Source: Chlorobiota bacterium
Lineage (GTDB): Bacteria; Bacteroidota; Bacteroidia; Flavobacteriales; Flavobacteriaceae
NCBI GenBank assembly: GCA_013151975.1
Contig: JAADHG010000262.1
Span: forward strand, 1-8,402
Direction of reading: 5' to 3'
DNA length: 8,402 bases
Shown here: positions 6,897 through 8,402 of the stretch, in pieces
Position numbering within the stretch: the stretch's first letter is position 1
Layout: every line of letters begins with the position of its first letter
Translations under genes and position numbers: made by a program
The notes under the pieces: model-generated
The model's input: the letters and a program-made list of their open reading frames with translations, nothing else
Told to the model about the DNA's origin: nothing
The model's database searches: none

Positions 6897-8402
6897 TTAT
6901 TTGGTTCCTACGTAAATTGGTCCTGCAAAAGGTTTCAATCCACTGTTTTTTAGATTAATAATGTAATAATATGTTCCAGTTGGTACTTTGTCAGAGTTTC
7001 CAACAGAGCTGCTATGGGCGAATCCATTCCAGTTATTTTGATAGTTACTAGACTCAAATATTTTAGCTCCCCAACGGTTAAATATTTGAACTTCAACAGT
7101 AAATCCACAAGATTCTATCCCTGTAATGGTGAAATACTCATTATATTGATCTCCATTGGCAGTAACAGCTTTAGATATAATTACGCCATCACGATCACTA
7201 CATGCTAATACAACACAGTCATCATTTAAGGTAATGCTAACGTCGGTTACACTAGTACATACACTAATATTATCGGTATATGTAAAGATGTAAGTGCCTA
7301 ATTCTAATTCGAAAGGATTAAATAAACTTCCATCAATAGTGGCATTACCTGAGGTTACTTCCCAAATTCCACCAGCATCAAAATCACCACTTAATAAATC
7401 AAAGAGATCAAAATTGAAATCATCGCCAATACATAATTCAGTATTGCTACCAGTAACATTAGTATCTACCGTCACAAAAATTGTTTGTGTATAGATAGCT
7501 TCATTGGCACATTCATCAGTAACAGTCCATGTTCTAACTATTTCATAGTTTATAGCATTTCCATCATCAGTTGAAGTCTCTTCAAAGGTTACAGTTATTT
7601 CAGAAGCACAAGCATCTTCAAATGCTAATTCTGGAATCCCTGGAATTTCACCACACATTACTGATATTTCTGTTTCGAATTCTGTAGTTACAATTGGAGC
7701 TGTACTATCAGTTACAGAAATTATTTGAGTGTGTGTCGCTTCATTACCACATATATCAATAGCTGTCCATGTACGCGTTAAGGTATATTCAGAATTACAA
7801 GAACCATCTGTTCTTACTTCATTATATTGAACTTTGATATTGTTTGTATCACAATTATCTGTTGCAGTTAATACATCAGCAGTTGGTACAACAGCGTCAC
7901 ATTCTATTGTTACGTCTATAGGTAAAGCTTCAACAAACGTAGGTGCCGTAGTATCTTGCACTGTTATCGTTTGTGTATGTGTTGTTTCGTTACCACATAA
8001 ATCCGTAGCGGTCCATGTTCTCGCTAAAGTATAGTTAGAATCACAATTACCATCGGTACGAACTTCATTAAAGGTTACAGTAGCTGTACCACAGTTATCT
8101 GTTGCAGTTAAAACATCAGCAGTTGGTACACTATCACATTCTACTGTTGCATCGGCAGGTAAGGCTTCAACAAACGCAGGTGCAGTAGTATCTTGCACTG
8201 TTATTGTTTGTGTGTGTGTTGTTTCGTTACCACATAAATCGGTAGCGGTCCATGTTCTCGCTAGTGTATAGTTAGAATCACAATTACCATCGGTACGAGT
8301 TTCATTAAAGGTTACAGAAGCTGTTCCACAGTTATCGGTAGCAGTTAAAACATCAGCAGTTGGGACACTATCACATTCTACTGTTGCATCACTAGGTAAA
8401 GC
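6897..8402 (-). CDS. Large repeat adhesin with gliding-motility-associated type-B C-terminal sorting domain (partial, 5' end outside the window)
   Basis: The frame is open from the right edge for 501 codons to TAA at 6897-6899. The GTG at 8198 is an internal valine (TITVQDTTAP) inside a repeat, so the true start lies beyond 8402. Four tandem units occupy residues 1-79, 80-158, 159-240 and 241-315 of the visible part, each ending in a motif like TQTITVQDTTAP. The first three units have four cysteines each. Residues 316-404 form another Ig-like module (CIGDDFNFDLFDLLSG, GGIWEVTSG, GTYIFTYT). The last 97 residues resemble the CHU_C/TIGR04131 domain (ISKAVTANGDQYNEYF, VEVQIFNRWGAKIFES, WNGF, VPTGTYYYIINL). 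Such proteins are exported by the T9SS and displayed on the cell surface, as SprB is in gliding. The gene leads an operon with a PorP/SprF and a PorE-like gene; its promoter is outside the window. The ligand is unknown, and a role in gliding rather than attachment is not proven. Confidence 0.93.
   Translation of the reverse strand, partial: ALPSDATVECDSVPTADVLTATDNCGTASVTFNETRTDGNCDSNYTLARTWTATDLCGNETTHTQTITVQDTTAPAFVEALPADATVECDSVPTADVLTATDNCGTATVTFNEVRTDGNCDSNYTLARTWTATDLCGNETTHTQTITVQDTTAPTFVEALPIDVTIECDAVVPTADVLTATDNCDTNNIKVQYNEVRTDGSCNSEYTLTRTWTAIDICGNEATHTQIISVTDSTAPIVTTEFETEISVMCGEIPGIPELAFEDACASEITVTFEETSTDDGNAINYEIVRTWTVTDECANEAIYTQTIFVTVDTNVTGSNTELCIGDDFNFDLFDLLSGDFDAGGIWEVTSGNATIDGSLFNPFELELGTYIFTYTDNISVCTSVTDVSITLNDDCVVLACSDRDGVIISKAVTANGDQYNEYFTITGIESCGFTVEVQIFNRWGAKIFESSNYQNNWNGFAHSSSVGNSDKVPTGTYYYIINLKNSGLKPFAGPIYVGTK
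6900..7190 (-). other. Type-B T9SS sorting domain (CHU_C/TIGR04131-like) of the adhesin
   Basis: These are the last 97 codons of the adhesin. The core motifs FNRWGAKIFES, NNWNG and PTGTYYYIINL are those of the gliding-motility-associated C-terminal domain. The usual opening, of the form FSPNGDGxND, is present only in altered form as VTANGDQYNEYF. The domain is expected to direct the protein through the T9SS and to depend on the neighbouring PorP/SprF protein. Confidence 0.85.
7191..7457 (-). other. Ig-like spacer module between the adhesin repeats and the sorting domain
   Basis: About 89 residues with the pattern CIGDDFN, LFDLLSGDFDAGG, IWEVTSG, FNPFELELGTYIFTYT and VCTSVTDV. This pattern recurs in Bacteroidota surface proteins as a beta-sandwich module before the C-terminal domain. 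It does not share the cysteine spacing of the upstream tandem units and is a separate module. Confidence 0.6.
7458..7682 (-). repeat. Adhesin repeat unit 4 (degenerate, 75 codons)
   Basis: It keeps the unit skeleton (VMCGEIP, FEDAC, VTFEETSTD, YEIVRTWTVTDEC, EAIYTQTI) but lacks the third cysteine: the GNCDSN or GSCNSE segment of the others is replaced by DGNAINYE. It also lacks the terminal DTTAP motif. It is the most diverged unit and lies nearest the C-terminal domain. Confidence 0.7.
7683..7928 (-). repeat. Adhesin repeat unit 3 (82 codons)
   Basis: Clearly homologous to units 1 and 2 (IECDAVVPTADVLTATDNC, YNEVRTDGSCNSEYTLTRTW, ICGNEATHTQ, DSTAP). It has three extra codons, one near the start (AVVP) and two after TDNC, and all four cysteines are kept. 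Confidence 0.85.
7929..8165 (-). repeat. Adhesin repeat unit 2 (79 codons)
   Basis: The unit runs from ALPADATVEC to DTTAPTFVE, with cysteines at unit positions 10, 25, 41 and 57. By eye it differs from unit 1 at about 18 of 237 bases with no gaps, pointing to recent duplication or gene conversion. The module resembles HYR/Ig-like repeats of bacterial surface proteins; I cannot give the exact family. Confidence 0.9.
8166..8402 (-). repeat. Adhesin repeat unit 1 (79 codons, at the window edge)
   Basis: The unit runs from ALPSDATVEC to DTTAPAFVE. It has the same length and cysteine positions as unit 2 and nearly the same bases. The window edge happens to fall exactly on the unit boundary used here. 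More units probably continue beyond 8402, because no other domain begins before the edge. Confidence 0.88.

Noticed and set aside
7014..8034. Three plus-strand open frames (64-66 residues) opposite the adhesin
   Set aside because: They are antisense shadows of the repeats; low-complexity Val/Ser content follows from the Thr/Asp-rich sense frame.
7458..8402. CRISPR-like or mobile-element repeat array
   Set aside because: The repeats are about 237 bases, in frame, and encode a consistent cysteine-bearing protein module, so they are coding tandem repeats.

Overview
The window looks like chromosomal DNA of a marine-type member of the Flavobacteriaceae (Bacteroidota). The evidence is strong A+T richness, starts with no clear Shine-Dalgarno sequence, signal peptides of the MKK...FSQ or ISQ type, and several families typical of the phylum: a CarboxypepD_reg/TonB-plug head on a von Willebrand factor protein, PorP/SprF, a PorE-like OmpA protein, and a gliding-motility-associated C-terminal domain.

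Layout. Positions 1-132 hold the 3' end of an unrecognised plus-strand gene. It is followed 18 bases later by a secreted vWA/YfbK-family protein (151-2274) with an N-terminal carboxypeptidase-like regulatory domain and a remnant of a SusC-type plug. A rho-independent terminator at about 2311-2347 closes that unit. A secreted M24-family metallopeptidase (2488-3822) follows on the same strand, behind a 213-base gap that also holds a 9-base inverted repeat. From 3990 to the right edge everything is on the minus strand. In transcription order there is the C-terminal part of a large repeat adhesin (6897 to beyond 8402), a PorP/SprF outer-membrane protein (5964-6884) and a PorE-like OmpA protein (3990-5951). 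The two gaps are 12 bases each, and the unit ends at a strong terminator at 3875-3902 between the convergent units.

How the genes work together. The minus-strand trio is a classic type IX secretion (T9SS) cargo cassette. The adhesin carries a type-B (CHU_C/TIGR04131-like) sorting domain. PorP/SprF proteins are the known partners of such cargo. The PorE-like protein combines TPR-like repeats, a beta-propeller, a carboxypeptidase-regulatory-like domain and an OmpA peptidoglycan-binding domain, and would anchor the complex to the cell wall. The adhesin is incomplete here: its frame stays open across the right edge, and the apparent GTG start at 8198 is only an internal valine codon. At least four tandem units of about 80 residues, each with conserved cysteines, lie inside the window. 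They degenerate toward the sorting domain, and the two outermost are nearly identical at the DNA level.

I found no phage, IS element, CRISPR array, tRNA or rRNA. No clearly undescribed system is visible. The less usual items are the plug-plus-vWA fusion, the atypical sorting-domain motif of the adhesin, and the degeneration gradient of its repeats.
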